Below, one piece after another: positions 1-7,475 of a DNA stretch of 12,119 nt. Source of the stretch: Candidatus Krumholzibacteriia bacterium (GTDB taxonomy: Bacteria > Krumholzibacteriota > Krumholzibacteriia > LZORAL124-64-63). Numbering within the stretch: position 1 is the stretch's first letter; each line of letters opens with the position of its first letter. The DNA is taken from contig JADGEP010000077.1 of NCBI GenBank assembly GCA_016744275.1, positions 1-12,119 of the forward strand, read 5' to 3'. A program made the position numbers and the translations under genes. The notes beneath the pieces are model-generated. The model ran no database searches. It saw only the letters and a list, made by a program, of their open reading frames with translations, and had not been told where the DNA came from.

Positions 1-598
1 TATCGACCGACACAATGAAACTCAGGGCTTCTCCTTGATGCACCGTCGAGGATGACGGCGATATCGAAACGCCATTGAGATAGATCGGAGTGCCGGTCAA
101 GGAAACGGACACCCCCACACCCGCGGCAATGAGCGAGTCGTCATTCAGGATAATCGATGAGAACTCGACATCCGTGCTGGCGCTGGCCTCCGCGTTGACC
201 GCCCCTTCCACATAAATGTTGAACAGTTCCGTGGTCAAAACCAGCGGAGTGGCTCCGGCATGAGCAATGCGCAAAACGCCGTCATTGATGCTCCAGGATG
301 GTTGTCCCCAGTCGCCAGTACCTTCGGTGACCGAGACGACCGTCAAGACCGCCGGGTCCATGGCCAAGGTCATGTCGATGGCGTGGATGGCCGTCTGATC
401 CGTATTCTCGTCCATACGGACGACGATTCGGCGGGGCTCACCGACCCGCTGATGGGTGTTGCTGGCCAGACTGAAATTGACCGCAGCCTGGGCATTGGCG
501 GCTAGGCAGACCAGCGCCAGAACAGCACACCCAAGGGCTCGCCATCGCAACCAGTACGAACCTGTCGCAGACATTTTTGTAAGAGTTTCGACATTCAT
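1..598 (-). CDS. Exported protein with cohesin-like domain (3' end outside window)
   Basis: This gene is partial: 199 residues are visible with no stop before the window edge. The ATG at 598 is chosen because a GAGG ribosome site lies 6 bases upstream; Met9 is a weaker alternative. Residues 1-38 form a signal peptide (RWR, a hydrophobic core CAVLALVCLAA, then AQA|A cleavage after about residue 38). Residues 39-168 read like a cohesin/CBM-type beta-sandwich: a start VNFSLAS, then GEPRRIVVRMDE, then IDMTLAMDPAVLTVVSV, which is the usual 'tl.yDp.vL.v.sv' signature, then a strand around FNIYVEG and SIILNDDSL. From about residue 171 a second beta-domain begins (SISPSSSTVHQGEALSFIV), resembling Ig-like or PKD-type surface modules. 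The neighbour upstream carries a dockerin and ends 8 bases before this start, so the two are probably cotranslated and may bind each other. The cohesin call rests on pattern recognition; an unspecific Ig-like adhesion domain is the main alternative. Confidence 0.75.
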   Translation of the reverse strand, partial: MNVETLTKMSATGSYWLRWRALGCAVLALVCLAANAQAAVNFSLASNTHQRVGEPRRIVVRMDENTDQTAIHAIDMTLAMDPAVLTVVSVTEGTGDWGQPSWSINDGVLRIAHAGATPLVLTTELFNIYVEGAVNAEASASTDVEFSSIILNDDSLIAAGVGVSVSLTGTPIYLNGVSISPSSSTVHQGEALSFIVSVD

Positions 599-602
599 AT
601 TG

Positions 603-608
603 CACCTC
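603..608 (-). promoter_or_regulatory. Ribosome binding site overlapping the upstream stop codon
   Basis: On the minus strand the bases GAGGTG lie just before ATG at 598, and the first two of them are also the last two bases of the TGA stop (609-607) of the dockerin gene. A ribosome ending the first gene would therefore sit on the start site of the second. This layout is typical of translational coupling and supports both the start choice and the pairing of the two proteins. Confidence 0.7.
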
Positions 609-3600
609 ATTTCAGCAGGGTTAGCTTCTGGTTCATCACGAAGCCTCCCTGGATCATGCGAAGAAAATACACGCCACTGGCAGCTTGTTGTCCATCATCG
701 TTCCGGCCGGACCACACTCGCTGGTGCGCTCCCGGTGCGAACGACTGATCAACCAGAGTGCGCACCAGGCGTCCGGACAAGTCGTAAATACCAACTTCCA
801 CTGGCACCGATTGCCCGCCCACACCGACCACTACAAAATCGATGGTCGTGGCAGGATTGAAGGGATTCGGAACCGCAGACAAGGAACGGACCGGGCGCGC
901 AGGCGCGTTTGGGTCCGCCTCGATCTGAATCTCCCGATCGGAGGTTTCATTGCCATCGACCCGCAAATTCTCGATGCGGAGCAATGGCCGAGACAGGTCT
1001 GCACCGGCGCCCAGGTTCAGTTTCACCTGCACCAGATCAGTCGGGCTGAACTGGCCCCCGGCGGCCGCCACAAAGGTATTCTCGCGGCCGCCAAAAGCAC
1101 TGATTGAATACTCCCCGGATTCGCTGAACAAGCCGACATCCGCGACCCGCACGCCACCTTGCAACGGCGCGAGTTTCAGGGTGGCCGCCGATGGCATTTC
1201 GCCGCCGGACCAGCGCAAATTCAAGGTCTGTGTCTGCGCATCAAAGCTGTCATAAACCAACTGGGCCGCAGACGCGACGGGCGGCGCTTCGGGCTGGCAC
1301 TCCAGCCAGGCAATATTGCCGGCCGCGAGATCCAACAGGATCGCGGCATCCTGGGCGTCCACTTCGCCATCACAATTCACATCCGCGCGGGCTTGGGCTT
1401 CGATGCCCAAAGACCACAAGTCGGCCAGATAGCGCACGATCAGCGAAGCGTCATAGACACCCACTTGACCATCGCGCGAAGCATCGCCCAACAGACGAAC
1501 GTGTGAACCTTCGGTAGCGAACGGCTCATAGCTGACCTGATCGGAAACCCCACAACCCTCACCATCGGGGTTGTGCAGGCCACCACTGCCGGAATCATCC
1601 GAGCCATCGTAGGGGCCACTGGCAGCACCCCACCAACAATTCACCGCCGAGACGGTGAAGGCTCCAGTTGGGTTCCAGATAGCGCTCAAGGTGCGGGGGC
1701 CGACGAAGTCGCTGCGCCGAATTGTGCCCAATTCGGGATTGCCTCCCCGCGTCTGGAAGACCACATGGCGATCATTGCCGACCATGAGCACTTCGTCCAA
1801 ATCGACGGCGCCATCGCCAACGGTGCGGAGGGCTCCGCCCTGGCTATTGCCGCTCACATTGGCAATGACACAACCTTTCAGAACCGGTGTTGCTGAAGCT
1901 GTCATGAGTGAGCAATCGATGCCACCCCAAGTGGTATCGTGACCACGGGTAGCGCTGGCATCACCGTTGGTATCCCCACCCCAATAGTCATCCGAAATCG
2001 AAGTCAAGGCGACCAACTGACCCCATTCATTGATACCCTCGACGCGCAGTTGCCCATCGACCTTAAGCGTCGCCTCTTCGACAAATTTGAGAATCGTGCC
2101 TGGCGTGATCGTCAGCGTTTGGCCCGGTGATACATGCAAATCACCCATGGCGATGTAGCTGTTCAGGCCCGTACCAGCCAGAAGTTTGGCGTCGAGAACC
2201 ATTTCGGCCGCAGAGCCTTGGGAAACCAATCCCAGCCCATGCAGCGCGTTGCCAGCGAATCGCGAGTCCACGAAACGTGGTGCTGCCGAAAGCGAAGAAC
2301 GCATCGGCACGCCCGCGCCGTTGCGGAAGATGCAATTGGTGAACAACGGCGCACTGCGGCCCAACACACCAATGCCGTCTTCGCCCATGCCTTCAAAAAT
2401 CACGCGTTCGAATTGAGGAGAGCTGTCTTCGAACCAAACCGGCTCGTCAGTCCCCATGATCTCCAGATCGCGCAGGATCGAGCGCTCGTCATCACTGGAG
2501 CCGTAAAACCGGATTCCATTCCACTCATTCACCACGATGGCATTGCCCTTTCCTCTGGTGCAATCCAGTGGGTCGATGTCCTCCAAGTCGCAACCAAATC
2601 TTTGGCGGCATTCGGGTATTTCGGGAATGCCCGGACCAAGGGGCAGGTCACAATCAAAGCAGGGCTGCGGAACGGCTCCACCGGAAGGGCCGGTGATCCG
2701 GCTGACCTGGTTCTCATGCCCTGACCAACTCAAGGAGCCGTACACATTGATGCCGGCACCTATGGCGACAATATTCACCCCAGGGCTGATATCCAGGTGC
2801 ACGTCAAATGGGATGGTGAGATCGGATGCCAAAAGGAACAAGGTCGTCAATCCCGGAGGCTCGACCAAGGTGGCATCCGCGGTCAGAGTGCCTCCCAAGC
2901 GGACGATCGAATCCAAAACGTTGTTTCTGAATGCCACCGAGGTGAGTCCCTGGGAACCCTTGTTCCGGGTCAGGGCCAGGCCGTGATCAAAGGACCCCAC
3001 GGCCGCCAGGTTGTATTCGAACAGCGAGTAGCTGATGTCGATTTCGGTCCCGGCAAACTCCAGCGCCCCACGGCAGGTTCCCCCGCCAAAACGGATGATG
3101 CACCCTTCCAATACCGAGCCTGGGTCGCCACCAAAAAAGTCCAGCGAACCCCAGTCACCGGGACAGGGGGCCATGGCCCAACCGTCGTTGAGGGTGTCTT
3201 GAGGCTGCCCGGTGCAATCGTCGTAAAGACTTGTAAAAATGATGGGGTTTTCTTCCGGAGCCACCGCCACCAGGCGGCCTTCCACCTTGAGACCCGCCTC
3301 AGGGGTGCCAAATTTGAGAGTGACACCCGGCTCTATGGTCAGGGTCACACCCGGCACCACGTGGAGCACACTGCTGGCCACGAGATAAGTCACGTTCGAC
3401 CAGGGACCAATGTCGCGCGGGGCCAGGGTTTGATCGGTCCTGACCGAGCCCGACAGCAGCTCAATGGCTGAGATGCCGTTGCCGACGGTGCGCAAATCAG
3501 TCCAGGTGACGTCAGCACCAAGTCCGTATCGAACCGCAGCCCCAACATTACCTTCCAAGTCACAGTCGACCAGGTTGGCCGAATTCGGAGCATAGACCAC

Positions 3601-4773
3601 AAGGCTCGACTGACCGTAGGCCAGCTTGCATCCCGACATTTCGGCATGGGATCCATTGCCAAACATCTGAACGGCACCGGCACTGGTGTACCAGATGTCC
3701 GTATCCTGCAGATCAATCGTTCCCTGATTGAAGGCGCTGATGCCATTCCAATCTCCGGGGGCTGGCGCCGTGATATTGCCATCGCGACCGGTGTCCCGGG
3801 GAAAGCCATGCTGGTCGTCATGGACAGAAGTGAACACTACTCTTTGACCAGCCGTCGACTGCGTTTCCAAATGACCATGCACTTCAATTCCCGTGCTGGA
3901 CGAGAATTTCACGACGACACCTGATTCGAAGGTCAGAACAGATGTGGAGTCCACCACAATCTTGCTGAGCAGAAGGTAAGACAGGTCCACTGGGTCGCTT
4001 CCACCGATGGCCACTTGGCGCTGCCGCACCGTCGCCTCGGACTCCACCAGCCCACCGTACAGTCCCACCGCGTCGTACCGGTTGTCTTGTTCGGCACCAA
4101 AAACCACGCCGTCCAAGGACGGGTTGGCCATCAGATCCACTGCAATGGGAACATTGGTGCATCCATCAATCGAGGTGCGTTCGACAACGGGACTGGCGGT
4201 GCCTTCGCAACTCAGGCCAATGACTCCAGCTCGCACCCGGCAGTCGCTGAATGTCGGCGACACCGCCACGCACCGGATGGCCCCATTCCCCCCACCGCCG
4301 GCAAACCAGATGTCGCAAAAGTTTAAGGTCGAAGCTTCGGATCCCGGCAAAAAGTGCACCCCAGCCCAGAGACCAGGTGTGCCAAAACTGGGGCCGTCAT
4401 TGCCGGTGTCCCCGGCGATATTGTCATCAGACAATGAAGTGAAGCTCACCCGCGACGATGCGGTCCCTTCGACCAGTAGCGTGCCTGCAACCCTCATTTG
4501 GGCGCTTGTCTCGAATTTCACCACCGTGCCCGGCAATACGCGCAACATGACGTCAGGCAACAGATGGATATCCCCGGTGACGCGGTACACATCATCGGAC
4601 CAGACGGTGTTGGTTTCGATTTCACCATTCACATATGTCAGCGCACAAACACTACTAGCCGGCAAGATGCCAAGTAAAAGTGTCAGAATTCCAACCAATG
4701 GTGGTGCCAGAATAATGGCTTTCCGGACGGTATTGCGCCTTGAAGCCGCGCATGGCTTTTTTGGGTAACTCAC
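607..4773 (-). CDS. Large exported beta-helix protein with dockerin and FlgD/T9SS-like C-terminal tail
   Basis: This 1388-residue protein starts at a GTG; no in-frame ATG lies near. Residues 14-44 are a signal peptide (basic RRNTVRK, a long hydrophobic core, VCA|L cleavage). Residues 50-1090 are right-handed beta-helix sequence with five modules of about 200 residues, each opening with a PG-x3-KF strand and an FTS-x2-DD / DT-x2-DG acidic stretch. The beta-helix closes with the common N-x-WWG-x2-SGP motif at 1045-1053. A type I dockerin spans about 1095-1155, with calcium loops D1097-D1108 and D1131-D1142. A beta-sandwich domain fills about 1166-1288. The tail, 1297-1388, has PNPFNPATTIDF, IYDLSGRLVRTL, SGVYFLRM and a final KLTLLK, like FlgD-Ig or type 9 secretion sorting domains. 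No catalytic residues for a carbohydrate enzyme are evident. It is probably a secreted or surface-held scaffold or adhesin. The next gene carries a cohesin-like domain 8 bases downstream. Confidence 0.9.
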   Translation of the reverse strand: MSYPKKPCAASRRNTVRKAIILAPPLVGILTLLLGILPASSVCALTYVNGEIETNTVWSDDVYRVTGDIHLLPDVMLRVLPGTVVKFETSAQMRVAGTLLVEGTASSRVSFTSLSDDNIAGDTGNDGPSFGTPGLWAGVHFLPGSEASTLNFCDIWFAGGGGNGAIRCVAVSPTFSDCRVRAGVIGLSCEGTASPVVERTSIDGCTNVPIAVDLMANPSLDGVVFGAEQDNRYDAVGLYGGLVESEATVRQRQVAIGGSDPVDLSYLLLSKIVVDSTSVLTFESGVVVKFSSSTGIEVHGHLETQSTAGQRVVFTSVHDDQHGFPRDTGRDGNITAPAPGDWNGISAFNQGTIDLQDTDIWYTSAGAVQMFGNGSHAEMSGCKLAYGQSSLVVYAPNSANLVDCDLEGNVGAAVRYGLGADVTWTDLRTVGNGISAIELLSGSVRTDQTLAPRDIGPWSNVTYLVASSVLHVVPGVTLTIEPGVTLKFGTPEAGLKVEGRLVAVAPEENPIIFTSLYDDCTGQPQDTLNDGWAMAPCPGDWGSLDFFGGDPGSVLEGCIIRFGGGTCRGALEFAGTEIDISYSLFEYNLAAVGSFDHGLALTRNKGSQGLTSVAFRNNVLDSIVRLGGTLTADATLVEPPGLTTLFLLASDLTIPFDVHLDISPGVNIVAIGAGINVYGSLSWSGHENQVSRITGPSGGAVPQPCFDCDLPLGPGIPEIPECRQRFGCDLEDIDPLDCTRGKGNAIVVNEWNGIRFYGSSDDERSILRDLEIMGTDEPVWFEDSSPQFERVIFEGMGEDGIGVLGRSAPLFTNCIFRNGAGVPMRSSLSAAPRFVDSRFAGNALHGLGLVSQGSAAEMVLDAKLLAGTGLNSYIAMGDLHVSPGQTLTITPGTILKFVEEATLKVDGQLRVEGINEWGQLVALTSISDDYWGGDTNGDASATRGHDTTWGGIDCSLMTASATPVLKGCVIANVSGNSQGGALRTVGDGAVDLDEVLMVGNDRHVVFQTRGGNPELGTIRRSDFVGPRTLSAIWNPTGAFTVSAVNCWWGAASGPYDGSDDSGSGGLHNPDGEGCGVSDQVSYEPFATEGSHVRLLGDASRDGQVGVYDASLIVRYLADLWSLGIEAQARADVNCDGEVDAQDAAILLDLAAGNIAWLECQPEAPPVASAAQLVYDSFDAQTQTLNLRWSGGEMPSAATLKLAPLQGGVRVADVGLFSESGEYSISAFGGRENTFVAAAGGQFSPTDLVQVKLNLGAGADLSRPLLRIENLRVDGNETSDREIQIEADPNAPARPVRSLSAVPNPFNPATTIDFVVVGVGGQSVPVEVGIYDLSGRLVRTLVDQSFAPGAHQRVWSGRNDDGQQAASGVYFLRMIQGGFVMNQKLTLLK
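610..885 (-). other. C-terminal FlgD-Ig / type 9 sorting-like domain
   Basis: Residues 1297-1388 of the dockerin protein. The strands PNPFNPATTIDF, VEVGIYDLSGRLVRTL, GAHQRVWSGRNDDG, SGVYFLRM and KLTLLK at the extreme end match the pattern shared by FlgD Ig-like domains and type A C-terminal sorting signals. In Bacteroidota such tails direct export through the type 9 system and anchoring to the surface. Whether this organism has that system cannot be seen here. Confidence 0.85.
910..1278 (-). other. Beta-sandwich domain after the dockerin, possibly a degenerate cohesin
   Basis: Residues about 1166-1288. It is strand-rich, with segments TLNLRWSG, ATLKLAPLQGGVRVADV, LVQVKLNLGAG and LLRIENLRVDGNE. 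By eye these line up in the same order with strands of the cohesin-like domain in the next gene (IDMTLAMDPAVLTVVSV, FNIYVEGAV, VEFSSIILNDDS). This arrangement is also seen in fibronectin-like linkers, so the identity is tentative. Confidence 0.45.
1309..1491 (-). other. Type I dockerin domain
   Basis: Residues about 1095-1155. The duplicated calcium-binding loop-helix unit is clear: loop 1 is DASRDGQVGVYD and loop 2 is DVNCDGEVDAQD, each followed by a helix (ASLIVRYLADLW and AAILLDLAAGN). Loop 2 has the canonical D, N, D, G and D positions; loop 1 has Ser at the usual Asn position. Dockerins bind cohesins, and this one sits internally rather than at the C-terminus. Confidence 0.9.
1909..4584 (-). 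repeat. Five related beta-helix modules within the dockerin protein
   Basis: These are protein-level repeats, not DNA direct repeats. The PG-x3-KF strand recurs at residues 81-87, 284-290 (SGVVVKF), 482-488 and 891-897, with a degenerate copy PGVNIVAI at 664. Each of the four good copies is followed about 24-27 residues later by FTS-x2-DD (111, 314, 513; LTS at 923) and a DT-x2-DG-like acidic turn. Spacing between copies is about 182-227 residues. The modules start near residues 64, 263, 461, 644 and 870. Confidence 0.8.
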
Positions 4774-4776
4774 TGT

Positions 4777-4790
4777 CCCCCTACCCCTTC
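4777..4790 (-). promoter_or_regulatory. Purine-rich ribosome site for the GTG start at 4773
   Basis: On the minus strand GAAGGGG and AGGGGG lie about 10 and 3 bases before the GTG. The first is at a more normal distance. No in-frame ATG stands before the signal peptide, so this tract and the basic-then-hydrophobic N-terminus together select the GTG. Confidence 0.55.
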
Positions 4791-4859
4791 ATAAAAATAA
4801 TTTCCACAGATTCTTTTCTGAATATGACAATCGACTAGCAAATAATGCATATTTGGTGC

Positions 4860-4880
4860 CCAGGTAGTCACTTCACCTGG
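4860..4880 (-). repeat. Inverted repeat in the leader of the dockerin-cohesin operon
   Basis: The arms CCAGGT and ACCTGG flank a 9-base centre, about 87 bases upstream of the GTG start and inside the only sizeable gap (4774-4910) between leuS and the accessory genes. It has no T-run, so it is not a terminator. It could be an operator for a dimeric regulator or an RNA hairpin. The bases between it and the gene (4790-4858) are AT-rich and probably hold the promoter, but no convincing -35/-10 pair could be assigned. Confidence 0.4.
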
Positions 4881-4910
4881 CCACACGGAAAAAATGAATG
4901 GTCATATACG

Positions 4911-4939
4911 AAAAAAGCCCGCTGCAAGCAGCGGGCTTT
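4911..4939 (-). terminator. Rho-independent terminator of leuS
   Basis: On the minus strand the arms AAAGCCCGCTG and CAGCGGGCTTT form a perfect 11-bp stem around a CTTG loop, followed by a run of T residues (six T counting the arm end). It begins about 20 bases after the leuS stop. It separates leuS from the dockerin gene, so the latter needs its own promoter. Confidence 0.93.
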
Positions 4940-4960
4940 CTCATCCATTGGCAGCGGTTT

Positions 4961-7396
4961 CTATTTGACCACCACACTGACCAACTTGCCAGGCACATAG
5001 ATCACCTTGACGATGTTCTTGTCCCCCACCCAGGTCTGCACTTTTTCGCTGGCGGTGGCCAACTCCTTGATGGCCTCGGCGTCGATATCAGCCGGCACCT
5101 GCAATTGCTCGCGCACCTTGCCATTGACCTGCACCGCAATGGTCACCAGATCTTCGACCAGATATTTCTCATCAGCGGCTGGCCACGGCGCATAGGCCAC
5201 CGTGCCTTCATGCCCAAGTTTGGCCCACAGCTCTTCGGCCATATGGGGCGCATAGGGACTCAGCAGCAATACAAATGGTTCGAGCACCGCGCGCGGACGC
5301 GTCTCCATTGATGTCATTTCATTGACGAAAACCATCATCTGGCTGATGGCCGTATTGAAGCGCAAATCTTCTGTCATCGTCGTGACTGCGTCGATGGTCT
5401 TGTGCAGGATGCGCAGGCTTGCTTCGGTCGGAGCCACATCCTGCACCGCGGGCAACAAAGCGTCGGTTTCGTTGTCGCAATACAGGCGCCACACCCGTTC
5501 CAGGAATCGCCGCACGCCCTCAATGCCCTTGGTATTCCACGGCTTGTCGCGCTCCAGCGGGCCCAGGAACATCAGGTAGAGCCGCAAGCTGTCCGTACCC
5601 TGGGCCGCAATCACGTCGTCAGGGTTGACCACGTTGCCGCGGCTCTTGCTCATCTTGTCGCCGTTTTCGCCCAGGATCATGCCCTGGTTGCGCAGCTTCT
5701 GGAACGGTTCACTGGTCGAAACCAGCCCCAGATCAAAAAGGACCTTGTGCCAAAAGCGCGCGTACAACAAATGCAGCACAGCGTGCTCGGTGCCGCCCAG
5801 ATAGAGGTCAACCGGGCCCCAATATTTTTCCAGTTCCGGATCCCAGGCCCGCTCGGTATTGCGCGGATCCATATACCGCAGGTAGTACCAGCAACTGCCG
5901 GCCCACTGGGGCATGGTATTGGACTCGCGGGTCGCCTTCTGCCCCGTCACCGGATCGGTGATGTTCATCCACTCTTCGATGGTTGCCAGCGGACCTTCTC
6001 CGGTGCCGGATGGCTCGTAGTGTTCCACTTCGGGCAGCAACAACGGCAGTTCGTCATCTTCGAGCACGCGCATGGTGCCGTCCGCCAATTTCAGCAACGG
6101 GAACGGCTCGCCCCAATAGCGCTGGCGGCTGAACAGCCAGTCGCGCAGTTTAAAATTCACCCGCGCCTCGCCCAAGCCCTTTTCCACCAACCAGTCGGTC
6201 ATTTTGGCTTTGGCTTCGGCCACGCCCAGACCATTGAGGAAATCACTATTGATGGCCACACCATCTTCAGTGAACGCCTGGCCTTCCCAACCGTCGGGCG
6301 TTTGCACAGTCCGAATGATGGGCAGCCCGAACTTCTCCGCAAATTCCCAATCGCGCTCGTCCTGGCCCGGCACCGCCATGATCGCGCCCGTGCCGTAGCC
6401 CATCATCACGTAATCGGCCAGCCAAATGGGTATGCGCTGCTCGTTGGCCGGATTGATGGCGTATCGGCCCGAGAAGACGCCGGTTTTATCCTTGGCAATC
6501 TGGCGGTCGCGGTCGCTTTTTCCCGCTGATTCTTTTTGGTAAGCCGCCACCGCTTCGCGTTGGTCATCAGTAGTGATCTGATCCACCCAGGGATGCTCCG
6601 GACTGAGCACCATATAGGTCGCGCCAAACAAGGTGTCCGGCCGGGTGGTGAAAACCTTCAGTTTTTCATCGAGCCCTTCAACTGCAAACTCCACTTCGGC
6701 GCCTTCACTGCGCCCGATCCAGTTGCGTTGCAAGTCCTTGATGTACTCGGGCCAATCCAACCCCTCGAGGTCGTCCTGCAAGCGCTGAGCATACTCGGTG
6801 ATCCGCAGCATCCACTGCTTCATGGGCTTGCGCACCACCGGATGACTGCCCACCTCACTCAGGCCGTCCTTCACTTCTTCATTGGCCAACACTGTGCCCA
6901 GGGCCGGACACCAATTGACGGCCATCTCGCCCTCGTAGGCCAGGCCCTTCTTGTACAGCTGGGCAAAAATCCATTGGGTCCAGCGGTAATAGTCCGGTTC
7001 GCTGGTGGCCACTTCGCGGTCCCAGTCGAAGCTGAAGCCGAGCAGTTTCAGTTGGCGTTTGAAGTTGGCGATGTTCTTGGTCGTCGTCACCGCCGGATGG
7101 GTCCCGGTCTTGACGGCGTGGTTCTCGGCCGGCAAGCCAAAGCTGTCCCAGCCCATGGGGTGCAGCACATTGTGCCCGGTCATGCGCTTGAATCGCGAGA
7201 CGATGTCGGTGGCCGTGTAGCCTTCGGGGTGCCCCACATGCAGGCCATTACCCGAGGGGTAGGGGAACATGTCCAACACGTAGTACTTGGGCTTGCCCTC
7301 GGCTTCGGGTGAACCGGGTTCATGGGCCTTGAAGGTCTTGTTCCGGTCCCAGTACTGCTGCCACTTGGGCTCGATCTGTGAAGGATCGTAGGCCAT
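4961..7396 (-). CDS. leuS: Leucyl-tRNA synthetase
   Basis: The enzyme is an 811-residue class I aminoacyl-tRNA synthetase that charges tRNA-Leu with leucine in the cytoplasm, near the usual length for the short bacterial form. The HIGH motif appears as HVGH at 53-56 within PYPSGNGLHVGHPEGY, and the KMSKS motif is at 581-585. The CP1 editing domain is recognisable from TTRPDTLFGAT (250-260) and GTGAIMAVPGQDERDWEFA (335-353). The tRNA-binding helical domain follows KMSKS, and the C-terminal domain has VQVNGKVREQL. The editing motif has Gln345 where His is usual before the conserved Asp. The ATG at 7396 has an AGAGG site 9-10 bases upstream. A likely own promoter (7441-7469) and a strong terminator (4911-4939) suggest it can be transcribed alone, although readthrough from the AsmA gene is possible. 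Confidence 0.98.
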   Translation of the reverse strand: MAYDPSQIEPKWQQYWDRNKTFKAHEPGSPEAEGKPKYYVLDMFPYPSGNGLHVGHPEGYTATDIVSRFKRMTGHNVLHPMGWDSFGLPAENHAVKTGTHPAVTTTKNIANFKRQLKLLGFSFDWDREVATSEPDYYRWTQWIFAQLYKKGLAYEGEMAVNWCPALGTVLANEEVKDGLSEVGSHPVVRKPMKQWMLRITEYAQRLQDDLEGLDWPEYIKDLQRNWIGRSEGAEVEFAVEGLDEKLKVFTTRPDTLFGATYMVLSPEHPWVDQITTDDQREAVAAYQKESAGKSDRDRQIAKDKTGVFSGRYAINPANEQRIPIWLADYVMMGYGTGAIMAVPGQDERDWEFAEKFGLPIIRTVQTPDGWEGQAFTEDGVAINSDFLNGLGVAEAKAKMTDWLVEKGLGEARVNFKLRDWLFSRQRYWGEPFPLLKLADGTMRVLEDDELPLLLPEVEHYEPSGTGEGPLATIEEWMNITDPVTGQKATRESNTMPQWAGSCWYYLRYMDPRNTERAWDPELEKYWGPVDLYLGGTEHAVLHLLYARFWHKVLFDLGLVSTSEPFQKLRNQGMILGENGDKMSKSRGNVVNPDDVIAAQGTDSLRLYLMFLGPLERDKPWNTKGIEGVRRFLERVWRLYCDNETDALLPAVQDVAPTEASLRILHKTIDAVTTMTEDLRFNTAISQMMVFVNEMTSMETRPRAVLEPFVLLLSPYAPHMAEELWAKLGHEGTVAYAPWPAADEKYLVEDLVTIAVQVNGKVREQLQVPADIDAEAIKELATASEKVQTWVGDKNIVKVIYVPGKLVSVVVK

Positions 7397-7440
7397 CTCG
7401 GATTACCTCTTGGTCGGGGCTGATGTGCGGTGAAGGGGGG

Positions 7441-7469
7441 AATATGGGGCATTTTTGTCGGTTTGACAA
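7441..7469 (-). promoter_or_regulatory. Probable sigma70-type promoter of leuS
   Basis: On the minus strand TTGTCA (7469-7464, five of six to TTGACA) and CATATT (7446-7441, four of six to TATAAT) are separated by exactly 17 bases. This places the transcript start about 37-40 bases before the leuS ATG. No T-box, riboswitch or other long leader could fit in this gap. Confidence 0.45.
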
Positions 7470-7475
7470 CAATTT

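Noticed and set aside
607..4773. Polysaccharide lyase or other carbohydrate enzyme based on the beta-helix
   Set aside because: Right-handed beta-helices are shared by lyases and by adhesins. No recognisable catalytic motif was seen, so only a structural role is claimed.
607..4773. Lipoprotein signal in the dockerin protein
   Set aside because: The Cys in SSVCA at residue 43 lacks a proper lipobox (Val, not Gly/Ala/Ser, precedes it), and a VCA|L signal peptidase I site fits better.
5402..6529. Plus-strand open frame of 375 codons opposite leuS
   Set aside because: It is antisense to unmistakable leuS sequence, with His/Gln-rich composition typical of the complement of a GC-biased gene, and no recognisable domain.
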